Part shown: positions 1 to 6,768 of the stretch, one piece after another | Layout of the letters: every line of letters begins with the position of its first letter | How positions within the stretch are numbered: the stretch's first letter is position 1 | Source: an uncultured Prevotellaceae bacterium | GTDB lineage: Bacteria > Bacteroidota > Bacteroidia > Bacteroidales > Bacteroidaceae | Direction of reading: 5' to 3' | Length of the DNA: 15,954 bases | NCBI GenBank assembly: GCA_905202115.1 | Contig: CAJKQZ010000044.1 | Location: 1 to 15,954, forward strand | The notes under the pieces: model-generated | The model's database searches: none | Told to the model about the DNA's origin: nothing | Seen by the model: the letters and a program-made list of their open reading frames with translations, nothing else | Made by a program: the position numbers and the translations under genes

Positions 1-31
1 GAGATATTTTAAAATATCTCAGACATATTTT
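1..31 (+). repeat. Palindrome-family repeat R1a, cut by the window start
   Basis: Positions 1-20 are a perfect 20-nt palindrome, GAGATATTTTAAAATATCTC. It overlaps the 16-nt family motif ATCTCAGACATATTTT at 16-31. The element is at the very edge of the window, so its left part is not visible. Confidence 0.85.
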
Positions 32-93
32 TTGCTACATATACACCTGTTGATTTTCAAGTGCTTGGCCGCTGACCGTTTTTGTCTGCAAAA
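11..93 (+). repeat. 83-bp intergenic repeat, copy A
   Basis: Aligned by eye, positions 11-93 match the reverse complement of 9697-9779 at 79 of 83 positions with no gaps. The first 21 nt are the palindrome-family module (motif ATCTCAGACATATTTT at 16-31). The rest is a distinct conserved segment that includes GTGCTTGGCCGCTGACCG (61-78). That segment begins with TTTTGC and ends with GCAAAA, a 6-bp terminal inversion. Both copies point toward the next gene downstream (the glycosyltransferase here, the sulfatase for copy B). Possible natures are a miniature non-autonomous mobile element, a regulatory leader segment or a REP-like element; the sequence does not decide. Confidence 0.9.
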
Positions 94-133
94 CTCTACG
101 TAGAAATATACGCAGTAACAGGCATAACACATA

Positions 134-179
134 TTCTTATCCCGCCTATAGCAGAGATAAATCATTCTACGGATAAGAA
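134..179. repeat. 9-bp inverted repeat with 28-nt spacer
   Basis: TTCTTATCC at 134-142 is matched by GGATAAGAA at 171-179. It lies 74 nt upstream of the -33 box of the glycosyltransferase promoter. It has no T-run and is not an obvious terminator. It may be a regulator site or chance in AT-rich DNA. Confidence 0.35.
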
Positions 180-252
180 AATCTTCTAACACCAGTTTTT
201 TCCGAACCTCTCAGCATACGTTTCATTTTCCGCACAAAAGAAGTCCGGCTGT

Positions 253-283
253 TTTGACATCTTGCCATATTTACATATCTTTG
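253..283 (+). promoter_or_regulatory. Bacteroides-type promoter for the glycosyltransferase
   Basis: TTTG (253-256), a 19-bp spacer, then TATCTTTG (276-283) is a full match to the primary sigma-factor consensus of Bacteroides (TTTG, 19-21 bp, TAnnTTTG). Transcription would begin near 288-290. Confidence 0.75.
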
Positions 284-384
284 TAAGATACAGTGGAATC
301 GTCATACGGCAAGACCTATCCTATCTGCAAAAAATTCCGCATAAACATTTCGATTGAAGAACACAGGACACACAACACGCTACC

Positions 385-1416
385 ATGTACTGTTACATAT
401 CTCACAACTATCGCAACTTTACCCACGCCGGCACAAAATCAAAAGCTTACAACGAACAGATATTTCAAAGCATGGGGTTCAAGAACATTGCTTTGCCTCA
501 AACACACTTTCAGAACACTATTTTCGGATTCCTCGCAACTCTTACAGGCGTGATTCTGGCCGTTTTGCGAATAAGCAAAGGCGATGTGCTCGTACTGCAA
601 TATCCCATAAAGAAGTATTATACGTTCATTTGCCGTGTGGCGCATTTCAAAGGAGCTAAAATTATAACTCTCATACATGACCTGGGAAGCTTCAGACGCA
701 AAAAGTTAACTCCCGAAAAAGAAATGCAGCGCCTGAACAATTCGGATTACATAATAGCACACAACGAAAACATGAAACGGTGGCTAAATGAACACGGCCG
801 CACCGAAGGTGTGGGAATACACCGTATGCACGACTATATTTCAGAAGCACAAGCACCGGTACGGAATACTCCCGAAAAAAGAGCGTCCATTCTTTACGCC
901 GGCTCGCTGCCGAGAAAAAAGAACGCATTCCTCTACACTCTTGCCGAGGAAGACCGCGGATACGACCTCGAGCTATACGGCAAAGGGCTTAACGCAGCCG
1001 AAATAAAATCGGACAGTGTGCACTATCACGGCTTCATACCCGACGAAGAACTGATTGAAAACACGAAATACAACTACGGCCTCGTGTGGGACGGCCCGTC
1101 GCTCGACGCCTGCGAAGGCGATTTCGGAGAATATCTGCGCTACAACAATCCGCTGAAAGCATCGCTCTACATAAGGTGCCACCTTCCACTCATCGTGTGG
1201 GAGAAAGCCGCCATAGCTCCGCTCGTACGCGAAAAAGGCATAGGAATATGCGTAAGCACTCTCCGCAACCTCGACAAAACTCTGAAGGGTATTTCCGCAC
1301 AGAAGTATACGGAAATGGAAAACAACGTAATCGCATGGAGCAAAGAACTGAAAAACGGAAACTGCACGCGAAACGCAATAAAAGAAGCCTTGAAATACCT
1401 TGAAAACAAAAGATAA
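385..1416 (+). CDS. Galactofuranosyltransferase-like sugar transferase
   Basis: A 343-residue cytoplasmic glycosyltransferase without signal peptide. Its layout resembles the beta-1,6-galactofuranosyltransferase-like family of surface polysaccharide synthesis: an N-terminal YISHNYRNFTHAGTKSK segment (residues 4-20), then an IHDL segment near 97-100. A nucleotide-sugar-binding half follows, with ILYAGSLPRKK (169-179), YHGFIPDEEL (214-223), GLVWDG (232-237) and GEYLRYNNPLKASLY (248-262), then an acceptor-side tail. UDP-galactofuranose as donor is inferred from family resemblance; another hexose is possible. The ATG at 385 is chosen because the conserved family N-terminus begins there; there is no strong Shine-Dalgarno, which is normal in this phylum. 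It is a single-gene unit with its own promoter, converges on the pgi operon, and has no other polysaccharide genes next to it within the window. Confidence 0.78.
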   Translation: MYCYISHNYRNFTHAGTKSKAYNEQIFQSMGFKNIALPQTHFQNTIFGFLATLTGVILAVLRISKGDVLVLQYPIKKYYTFICRVAHFKGAKIITLIHDLGSFRRKKLTPEKEMQRLNNSDYIIAHNENMKRWLNEHGRTEGVGIHRMHDYISEAQAPVRNTPEKRASILYAGSLPRKKNAFLYTLAEEDRGYDLELYGKGLNAAEIKSDSVHYHGFIPDEELIENTKYNYGLVWDGPSLDACEGDFGEYLRYNNPLKASLYIRCHLPLIVWEKAAIAPLVREKGIGICVSTLRNLDKTLKGISAQKYTEMENNVIAWSKELKNGNCTRNAIKEALKYLENKR

Positions 1417-1448
1417 GAAGGTCTACATACAGAAAACGAAAAATAAAA

Positions 1449-1471
1449 AATCCGACGTTTTGCGTCGGATT
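1449..1471. terminator. Bidirectional intrinsic terminator between convergent genes
   Basis: AATCCGACG (1449-1457), loop TTTTG, CGTCGGATT (1463-1471) form a perfect 9-bp stem in the 57-nt gap between two convergent stop codons. On the minus strand the stem runs into a T-rich tract (complement of 1442-1450), ideal for ending the lysS-gpsA-pgi-HAD transcript. The plus-strand tail (CTTTATTTC) is weaker. Confidence 0.88.
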
Positions 1472-1473
1472 CT

Positions 1474-2199
1474 TTATTTCTGTCCGGTAAACAACGGCCA
1501 GGCGTCGGCAAGAGCCTGCATTGACGGAAAAACAACGTTTGCGCCCTCGTCGGAAAGCGTCTTCGGGTCAAGCGGCCCCGTATTGACCGCTATCGTAAAT
1601 ACCCCCGCAGCAACTGCAGCGCGCACCCCGAGCGGCGCATTCTCTACAACAACGGCTTCGTCAGGCCTTACACCGCATTTTTCCAATCCTTTCAGATAAG
1701 GGTCGGGAGCGGGCTTTCCGCGAAACGTATCATGGCTCGACACAACGAGCTCTTTTCTGAAAAAGCCGTTATAACCGTTGTTTAAACGCGTCAGCAACGA
1801 TTCCTGTCCGCTGCCCGTAACCACGGCAATAGTAATTCCCTCGGCCTTGAGTTTGGCAAGCAGTTTTTCAGCGCCGGGCATTCTCGGCGCTTCCGGAAAC
1901 GCATTAAAAACCCTGCACTTACGCGCATATATATTGCGCTTCTCCTCTTCGGTTGCAGGTCTGCCCCAAAATCTCTGCGCAAAAATATCTATCGTAGAGG
2001 CTCCGGTGCGGCCCTCATGCAAATACGGCTCTGCAGAGTCTATCGCCAGACCGCATTCATTGCAGACCTGCGCCCACGCTTTGGCGTGATATGACATGGA
2101 ATCGAACAACACTCCGTCCATATCGAAAAGTACGGCCTTGAGGTCTAATGCCTCAAAGCCGTACTTCGACAAATATTTTTTCAGTTCGTTTTCGAACAT
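1474..2199 (-). CDS. HAD-superfamily hydrolase, beta-phosphoglucomutase-like
   Basis: A 241-residue haloacid dehalogenase-type phosphatase or phosphomutase. Motif I is FDMDGVLFDS with nucleophile D26 and acid/base D28; motif II is the VVTGSG region (T128, S130); motif III is K162 in GKPAPDPY; motif IV is E186-N187 in VENAPLGVRAA. The helical cap (about residues 38-105) is of the small C1 type seen in beta-phosphoglucomutases and sugar-phosphate phosphatases. The substrate is unknown; a hexose phosphate is a reasonable guess given the neighbour. The frame stays open upstream into pgi, but the ATG at 2199 is chosen because it lies 4 nt beyond the pgi stop and leaves a normal N-terminus (MFENELKK). 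It is the last gene of the lysS-gpsA-pgi operon and is followed at once by the terminator. Confidence 0.85.
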   Translation of the reverse strand: MFENELKKYLSKYGFEALDLKAVLFDMDGVLFDSMSYHAKAWAQVCNECGLAIDSAEPYLHEGRTGASTIDIFAQRFWGRPATEEEKRNIYARKCRVFNAFPEAPRMPGAEKLLAKLKAEGITIAVVTGSGQESLLTRLNNGYNGFFRKELVVSSHDTFRGKPAPDPYLKGLEKCGVRPDEAVVVENAPLGVRAAVAAGVFTIAVNTGPLDPKTLSDEGANVVFPSMQALADAWPLFTGQK

Positions 2200-2203
2200 A
2201 ACC

Positions 2204-3553
2204 TTATTCTGCAATGCGAGCGCGAATGGCCTCGCTTTCTTTCTCGTAACCTGGTTTGTCGAGCAAAGCGAACATGTTTTTCTTATAAGCCTCCACGCCA
2301 GGCTGGTTGAAAGCATTTATACCAAGAATATTTCCGCTTATGCCGCACGAACGCTCGAAGAAATAAATCAGCTGACCGATATAACGCTCGCTCAGCTTCG
2401 GAACTATAACACGCATATTGGGAACTCCTCCGTCGACATGCGCAAGACGGGTGCCGAGCTCGGCCATTTTGTTTACCTCATCCACGCGGCGGCCTGCAAG
2501 GAAGTTGAGACCGTCGAGATTCTCCTCATCGCTCGGGAAAAGAACCTTGCATTTTGTTTCTTCAACGCTGAGTACCGTTTCGAAAATAGAACGTTCGCCT
2601 TCCTGAATCCATTGTCCCATTGAATGCAAATCGGTTGTGAAATCCACCGAAGCAGGAAAAATTCCTTTGTTCTCTTTTCCCTCGCTCTCTCCGTAAAGCT
2701 GTTTCCACCACTCGGCGATGAAATGAAGTTTCGGTTGGAAATCGGCAAGAATCTCTATCTTCTTGCCTTTGGAATAAAGGGCATTACGCATTACAGCATA
2801 CTGTTCGCAAATATTTTCCTCGAAAGGAACATCCGCACCCGAAGATTTCTCTATGTCACGTGCACCCTCGACGAGCTCATCAATGTCGAAACCTGCACAA
2901 GCTATGGGAAGAAGACCTACAGGAGTGAGAACGGAAAAACGTCCTCCCACATTGTCGGGAATTACAAACGAGGTATACCCTTCCTTGTCGGCTGTAGTGC
3001 GGGCTGCACCGCGCTTTGCGTCGGTTATGGCAACTATTACGCGGCGAGCAACGTCTTTTCCGCGCTGGTCCTCGCACTGCTTTTTAAGCAAACGGAACGT
3101 AAGAGCCGTTTCAGTGGTCGTGCCCGATTTCGAGATGTTTATAACACCGAATTTGCGGTCTTTCAGATATTCGGTTAATTCGGCAAGATAATCTTCGCTT
3201 ATGCTGTTTCCGGCGAAAAGTATTGTAGGATTTTTTTCGTCTTTTATAAGCCACTGAAGCGAGCTGGAAAGAGCTTCTATAACGGCACGCGCACCGAGAT
3301 AGCTGCCGCCAATTCCTGCTACAACTATTGTGTCGCACTCACTGCGCAACACAGCGGCGCAATCTTTAATAGCTTTCAGGTCAGCGTCGGTTATCGAGGT
3401 CGGCAGGTTCAACCAGCCGAGGAAATCGTTGCCCGGGCAGGTGCCGGCTTCAAGCGCTTTCTGTGCTTCTTTGGCTTTCTTCTGCATTTCAGCAAATACT
3501 TCGTCCAAAACGAACGACTTTGCTTTAGTGATGTCCAAACTTATTTTCTTCAT
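2204..3553 (-). CDS. pgi: Glucose-6-phosphate isomerase
   Basis: A 449-residue phosphoglucose isomerase interconverting glucose 6-phosphate and fructose 6-phosphate in the cytoplasm, of the shorter bacterial form rather than the ~550-residue enterobacterial one. Visible signatures: VVAGIGGSYLGARA (77-90), the phosphate-binding ISKSGTTTET (140-149), the catalytic glutamate E289 in LYGESEGK, H310 in DLHSMGQ, and the C-terminal family signature ending in the catalytic lysine, FNQPGVEAYK (K424). The start gives the family N-terminus MKKISLDITKA. It lies 28 nt after gpsA and 4 nt before the HAD gene, so all three are probably one transcript. Confidence 0.97.
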   Translation of the reverse strand: MKKISLDITKAKSFVLDEVFAEMQKKAKEAQKALEAGTCPGNDFLGWLNLPTSITDADLKAIKDCAAVLRSECDTIVVAGIGGSYLGARAVIEALSSSLQWLIKDEKNPTILFAGNSISEDYLAELTEYLKDRKFGVINISKSGTTTETALTFRLLKKQCEDQRGKDVARRVIVAITDAKRGAARTTADKEGYTSFVIPDNVGGRFSVLTPVGLLPIACAGFDIDELVEGARDIEKSSGADVPFEENICEQYAVMRNALYSKGKKIEILADFQPKLHFIAEWWKQLYGESEGKENKGIFPASVDFTTDLHSMGQWIQEGERSIFETVLSVEETKCKVLFPSDEENLDGLNFLAGRRVDEVNKMAELGTRLAHVDGGVPNMRVIVPKLSERYIGQLIYFFERSCGISGNILGINAFNQPGVEAYKKNMFALLDKPGYEKESEAIRARIAE

Positions 3554-3581
3554 AATCTTAAGTTTTATGATTTTCTTTGTT

Positions 3582-4577
3582 TTATCGCAATGAATCTGTG
3601 AGCAACCCTATTTCGACAGCAGGCGGAATGCGCTCGTAAAGAATATTGTAGACCGCATACAGCACAGGCATGTTCACATAGAAATGTTTATTGATGTCAT
3701 AAAGACATTTTGTACCATAATATCCCTCGGCCACCATATCCATCTCTATCTGTGCATTTTTCACACTGTATCCCTTGCCCACCATTGTACCGAACTCGCG
3801 GTTGCGGCTGAAATTGGAATATCCGGTCACGAGCAAGTCTCCGAGATATGCGGTGGCGTCGACGCGGCGTTCTACGGGGTAAACTGCACGCAGGAAACGG
3901 TTCATTTCCATTATGGAATTCGACATAAGTACAGCCAGAAAGTTATCGCCGTAATTCAATCCTTTGCAAATACCAACGGCAATGGCATAAACGTTCTTGA
4001 GAACCGTGGCATATTCTATGCCTACGACGTCCTCACTTATTGAAGTCTTTATGTAATTACTCGAAAGAGCAGCCGCAAGTGCCCTGCCTTTCATTCTGTC
4101 AAGGCAGCCGATAGTAAGATAAGTTAGACGATTGAGCGCCACTTCCTCGGCGTGACTCGGGCCACTTATCACGGCAAGACTATCATCGGGAACGTTGTAT
4201 ATCTGTCTGAAATATTCCGTCACCACAAGGTCTTCTTCGGGCACAATTCCCTTTATTGCGGTAACGATGAACTTATCGCTGAGTTTCACACGAAGTTTTT
4301 TCAGCAGCTTCTTGAGATAAGGCGAAGGCGTAACAAATATCACGGTGTCGCTTGCCTCGACAATTTCATTTATATCGCTGCTGAAAGTTATCTTGCCCGT
4401 GTCGAATTTTACGCTCGAAAGATACGACGGGTTATAGCCCAACTTCACGAAGTTGTCTATGCTCTCCTGCCGGCGGATATACCAATTTAAATGGTCCGCC
4501 TTTTCGAGAACAATCTTGGCTATTGCCGTAGCCCAGCTTCCGCCGCCTATTATTGCTATCTTACCGCAGGCTGACAT
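3582..4577 (-). CDS. gpsA: NAD(P)H-dependent glycerol-3-phosphate dehydrogenase
   Basis: A 331-residue cytoplasmic enzyme that reduces dihydroxyacetone phosphate to sn-glycerol 3-phosphate, the backbone of membrane phospholipids. The Rossmann dinucleotide motif is at the N-terminus (IIGGGSWATAIAK, about residues 9-21). Further family motifs are VTAIKGI, SGPSHAEEV, and LKNVYAIAVGICKG with the catalytic lysine, followed by SRNREFG and VAEGY. Two starts are possible: a GTG at 4613 and an ATG at 4577. The ATG is preferred because the Rossmann strand then begins six residues in, as is usual, and a GGAG lies about 12 nt upstream. It sits between lysS (61-nt gap) and pgi. Confidence 0.95.
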   Translation of the reverse strand: MSACGKIAIIGGGSWATAIAKIVLEKADHLNWYIRRQESIDNFVKLGYNPSYLSSVKFDTGKITFSSDINEIVEASDTVIFVTPSPYLKKLLKKLRVKLSDKFIVTAIKGIVPEEDLVVTEYFRQIYNVPDDSLAVISGPSHAEEVALNRLTYLTIGCLDRMKGRALAAALSSNYIKTSISEDVVGIEYATVLKNVYAIAVGICKGLNYGDNFLAVLMSNSIMEMNRFLRAVYPVERRVDATAYLGDLLVTGYSNFSRNREFGTMVGKGYSVKNAQIEMDMVAEGYYGTKCLYDINKHFYVNMPVLYAVYNILYERIPPAVEIGLLTDSLR

Positions 4578-4638
4578 ATTTTTTCTGCTCCATACATATT
4601 TAAAGTCCCACACACTTCCATGCCGGCGGGATATTTCA

Positions 4639-6372
4639 TCATGCGTTGAGCTTCTTTATCCACTCTCCTACCTCGTCTACGCTCGGTTTGGCGATTTCGA
4701 GCTTATATTTCTTTATAACCTCGCCTATCTGCATTTGCAATTTCTGCGGATTCACCTCGCTCATGTCATTGACTGTGTTATAACCGGCTTTCTGAAGCAC
4801 AGGCACGAGCTCCTCTGCTATTCCGATAGCCGTATATTTGTCGGCAGCGTCGCGCTGCGGCTTCTTTTCGGGACGCATTTGCGGGAAGAAAAGCACTTCC
4901 TGAATCGTTGTCTGCCCCGTCATAAGCATTGCAAGTCGGTCGATACCTATACCTATACCCGACACGGGCGGCATTCCATACTGAAGCGAGCGAAGGAAAT
5001 CCTGGTCGATAAACATAGCCTCATCGTCGCCTTTCTCGCTCAGGCGCAGCTGCTCTTTGAAACGTTCCTCCTGATCTATCGGGTCGTTAAGCTCACTGTA
5101 AGCATTGGCCAGCTCTTTTCCGTTAACCATAAGCTCAAAACGCTCGGTGAGGTCGGGATTGTCGCGGTGGCGCTTGGTAAGAGGACTCATCTCGATAGGA
5201 TAATCTATTATGAACGTGGGCTGAATATAAGTGCCCTCGCAGAACTCACCGAATATCTCGTCTATCATCTTGCCTTTGCCGTAAGTCTCGTCAACGCTGT
5301 CGAGCTTCAGTTCCTTGCAGATAGTCCGAATTTCATCTTCCGTCTTTCCTGTGAGGTCGTAACCAGTTTTTTCCTTTATCGAATCGAGCATGGTAACACG
5401 GCGGTAAGGAGCCTTGAAATCTATTTCCTTTCCGTCAACCGTCACTTTGGTCGTACCGTTCACGTCGAGGGCTATACGCTCGAGCAGTTTCTCGGTATAG
5501 CACATCATCCAGCGATAATCCTTGTACGAAACGTAAAGTTCCATGCAGGTGAACTCGGGATTGTGGTTGCGGTCCATTCCTTCGTTGCGGAAGTTCTTGG
5601 AAAACTCATACACTCCCTCGAATCCGCCTACGATAAGGCGTTTCAAATACAATTCGCAGGCTATACGAAGATACAGGTCGGTATTGAGTGTATTATGGTG
5701 CGTGATAAACGGCCGTGCGCTTGCACCTCCGGGAATCGGCTGCAGGATAGGTGTCTCCACCTCGGTATATCCGTCGGCATCGAACTGCGCACGCATACTT
5801 TTATATATCTGTGCGCGTTTCATGAACACGTCTTTTACACCCGAGTTTACCACAAGGTCGACGTAACGTCGGCGATAGCGCAGTTCGTGATCGTCAAAAC
5901 GGTCGTATTCCACTCCGTCTTTCATCTTGACTATAGGCAGAGGCTTAACGCTCTTCGAAAGCACTTTCAGTTCGTCGGCTTTTACGGAGATTTCTCCCGT
6001 CTGCGTGCGGAACACTTCGCCTTTCACGCCCACAAAATCGCCGATATCGAGCAAACGTTTGAAAACCACATTATATAGGTCCTTGTTTTCGTCCGGACAA
6101 ATCGTGTCGCGGGTTACATACACCTGAATCCTTCCTTTAGAGTCCTGGAGCTCGAAAAAGCTCGCCTTACCCATTACACGGCGACTCATAAGGCGTCCTG
6201 CTATGCAGACTTCGCGCGGGGCGGCTGCCTCGTCGAAACTTTCCTTTATCTCGGTTGAAAAAGCATTCGTGGGATATTCGGCAGCAGGATATGGATCTAT
6301 TCCCATGCTGCGTAACTCCGCCAGACTTTCGCGGCGGTTGAGTTCTTGCTCACTGAGTTCTAATACGTTCAT
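4639..6372 (-). CDS. lysS: Lysyl-tRNA synthetase, class II, with C-terminal extension
   Basis: A 577-residue class II enzyme that charges tRNA-Lys. An N-terminal OB-fold anticodon-binding domain (about 55-140, with CIAGRLMSRRVMGKASFFEL) precedes the catalytic domain. Motif 2 is FRNEGMDRNHNPEF (261-274) and motif 3 is GIGIGIDRLAMLMTG (472-486). After motif 3 and FFPQMRPEK the protein runs about 75 residues further than E. coli-type LysS; this tail (about 512-577, including GIAEELVPVLQKAGYNTVND) looks like a helix-hairpin-helix fold. The ATG at 6372 is chosen over 6396: it gives the family start MNVLELSEQE, and the predicted transcription start falls at or inside the longer version. It is first in the lysS-gpsA-pgi-HAD operon. 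Confidence 0.97.
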   Translation of the reverse strand: MNVLELSEQELNRRESLAELRSMGIDPYPAAEYPTNAFSTEIKESFDEAAAPREVCIAGRLMSRRVMGKASFFELQDSKGRIQVYVTRDTICPDENKDLYNVVFKRLLDIGDFVGVKGEVFRTQTGEISVKADELKVLSKSVKPLPIVKMKDGVEYDRFDDHELRYRRRYVDLVVNSGVKDVFMKRAQIYKSMRAQFDADGYTEVETPILQPIPGGASARPFITHHNTLNTDLYLRIACELYLKRLIVGGFEGVYEFSKNFRNEGMDRNHNPEFTCMELYVSYKDYRWMMCYTEKLLERIALDVNGTTKVTVDGKEIDFKAPYRRVTMLDSIKEKTGYDLTGKTEDEIRTICKELKLDSVDETYGKGKMIDEIFGEFCEGTYIQPTFIIDYPIEMSPLTKRHRDNPDLTERFELMVNGKELANAYSELNDPIDQEERFKEQLRLSEKGDDEAMFIDQDFLRSLQYGMPPVSGIGIGIDRLAMLMTGQTTIQEVLFFPQMRPEKKPQRDAADKYTAIGIAEELVPVLQKAGYNTVNDMSEVNPQKLQMQIGEVIKKYKLEIAKPSVDEVGEWIKKLNA

Positions 6373-6397
6373 GTTTACGCATGTTGATATTTCCATG

Positions 6398-6429
6398 CAA
6401 AATTACTAATTCTTTCCGACATTCCCAAC
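6398..6429 (-). promoter_or_regulatory. Promoter of the lysS operon
   Basis: Read on the minus strand: GTTG (complement of 6426-6429), a 20-bp spacer, then TAATTTTG (complement of 6398-6405). The -7 box fits TAnnTTTG fully; the -33 box matches 3 of 4 bases. The expected start near 6391-6394 leaves a leader of about 20 nt before the ATG at 6372. Confidence 0.7.
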
Positions 6430-6551
6430 TACGGTCGCTTCATCTCTCCTGCTATGCCAACGACAAGAGCTATTTTTTCAGTTTACATTGCAACGGCATA
6501 CGCCGCACTGCAACCCCAACAAACCGTAACCGGTACAGGATTCTTCGGACA

Positions 6552-6564
6552 TGACATTTTGTCA
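6552..6564. repeat. R2 hairpin repeat, degenerate copy
   Basis: TGACATTTTGTCA is a 5-bp inverted repeat around TTT. It shares the core of the two complete R2 hairpins at 6713 and 15871, and the GGT after it (6565-6567) matches the right flank only. There is no T-run on either side, so it is not a good terminator. Confidence 0.6.
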
Positions 6565-6614
6565 GGTACCCGCACCTCCCGCCAGCACGTGGAAAAAAAC
6601 CTCCCGCTTGTAGA

Positions 6615-6681
6615 AAAAATTATCTCAGACATATTTTGAATTATCTCTGAGATATTTTAAAATATGTCTGAGATAATTTTT
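6615..6681. repeat. Palindrome-family repeat R1b (complete copy)
   Basis: The 23-nt arms at 6615-6637 and 6659-6681 are perfect reverse complements. The 21-nt centre (6638-6658) is asymmetric but contains TATCTC-T-GAGATA. Each arm holds the 16-nt motif ATCTCAGACATATTTT, pointing inward. The right half (6647-6681) is the exact reverse complement of the last 35 nt of the window. As RNA it would form a long A/U-rich hairpin with A-run before and U-run after on both strands, so a bidirectional terminator is possible. Confidence 0.92.
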
Positions 6682-6712
6682 CAGGGCTTCTTTTCACAGC
6701 TCTTCAAAAACC

Positions 6713-6732
6713 ACCTGACAAAAATGTCAGGT
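6713..6732 (-). terminator. R2 hairpin, likely terminator of the sulfatase-anSME operon
   Basis: ACCTGACA (6713-6720), a 4-nt loop, TGTCAGGT (6725-6732): a perfect 8-bp stem 36 nt past the anSME stop. On the minus strand it is followed by GGTTTTTG, a plausible intrinsic terminator tail. The same 8-bp arms recur at 15871-15889, so it is also a repeat, and its symmetry could alternatively make it a protein-binding site. Confidence 0.65.
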
Positions 6733-6768
6733 ATATAAAAAATGTCCGTTTACGTTATGGCTGAATTT

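Larger units (their letters stand above)
1..384. other. Intergenic region upstream of the glycosyltransferase
   Basis: No credible coding sequence. It begins inside a palindromic repeat (1-33), continues with a ~60-nt conserved sequence to 93 that recurs inverted at 9697, has a 9-bp inverted repeat (134-142 and 171-179), and ends with a promoter at 253-283 that would give the downstream gene a leader of about 95 nt. Confidence 0.8.
6430..6768. other. Repeat-rich intergenic region between the anSME gene and the lysS promoter
   Basis: No credible gene. A 61-residue open frame (6454-6639, +) runs into the palindrome, has no family resemblance and is judged spurious. The region holds a degenerate R2 hairpin (6552-6564), the large R1 palindrome (6615-6681) and a perfect R2 hairpin (6713-6732), arranged hairpin, palindrome, hairpin. 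Confidence 0.8.

Noticed and set aside
2096..3178. 175- and 184-residue plus-strand frames
   Set aside because: Antisense to pgi; the catalytic residues of pgi span the same bases.
4453..6078. 541-residue open frame on the plus strand
   Set aside because: It is wholly antisense to gpsA and lysS, which are certain. Its composition (rich in His, Leu and Phe) reflects the complement of the coding strand and no family is recognisable.
6454..6639. 61-residue plus-strand frame before the palindrome
   Set aside because: No family resemblance. The last residues are simply the translated repeat, and the same ending (KIISDIF) appears in the frame at 15744-15944 for the same reason.
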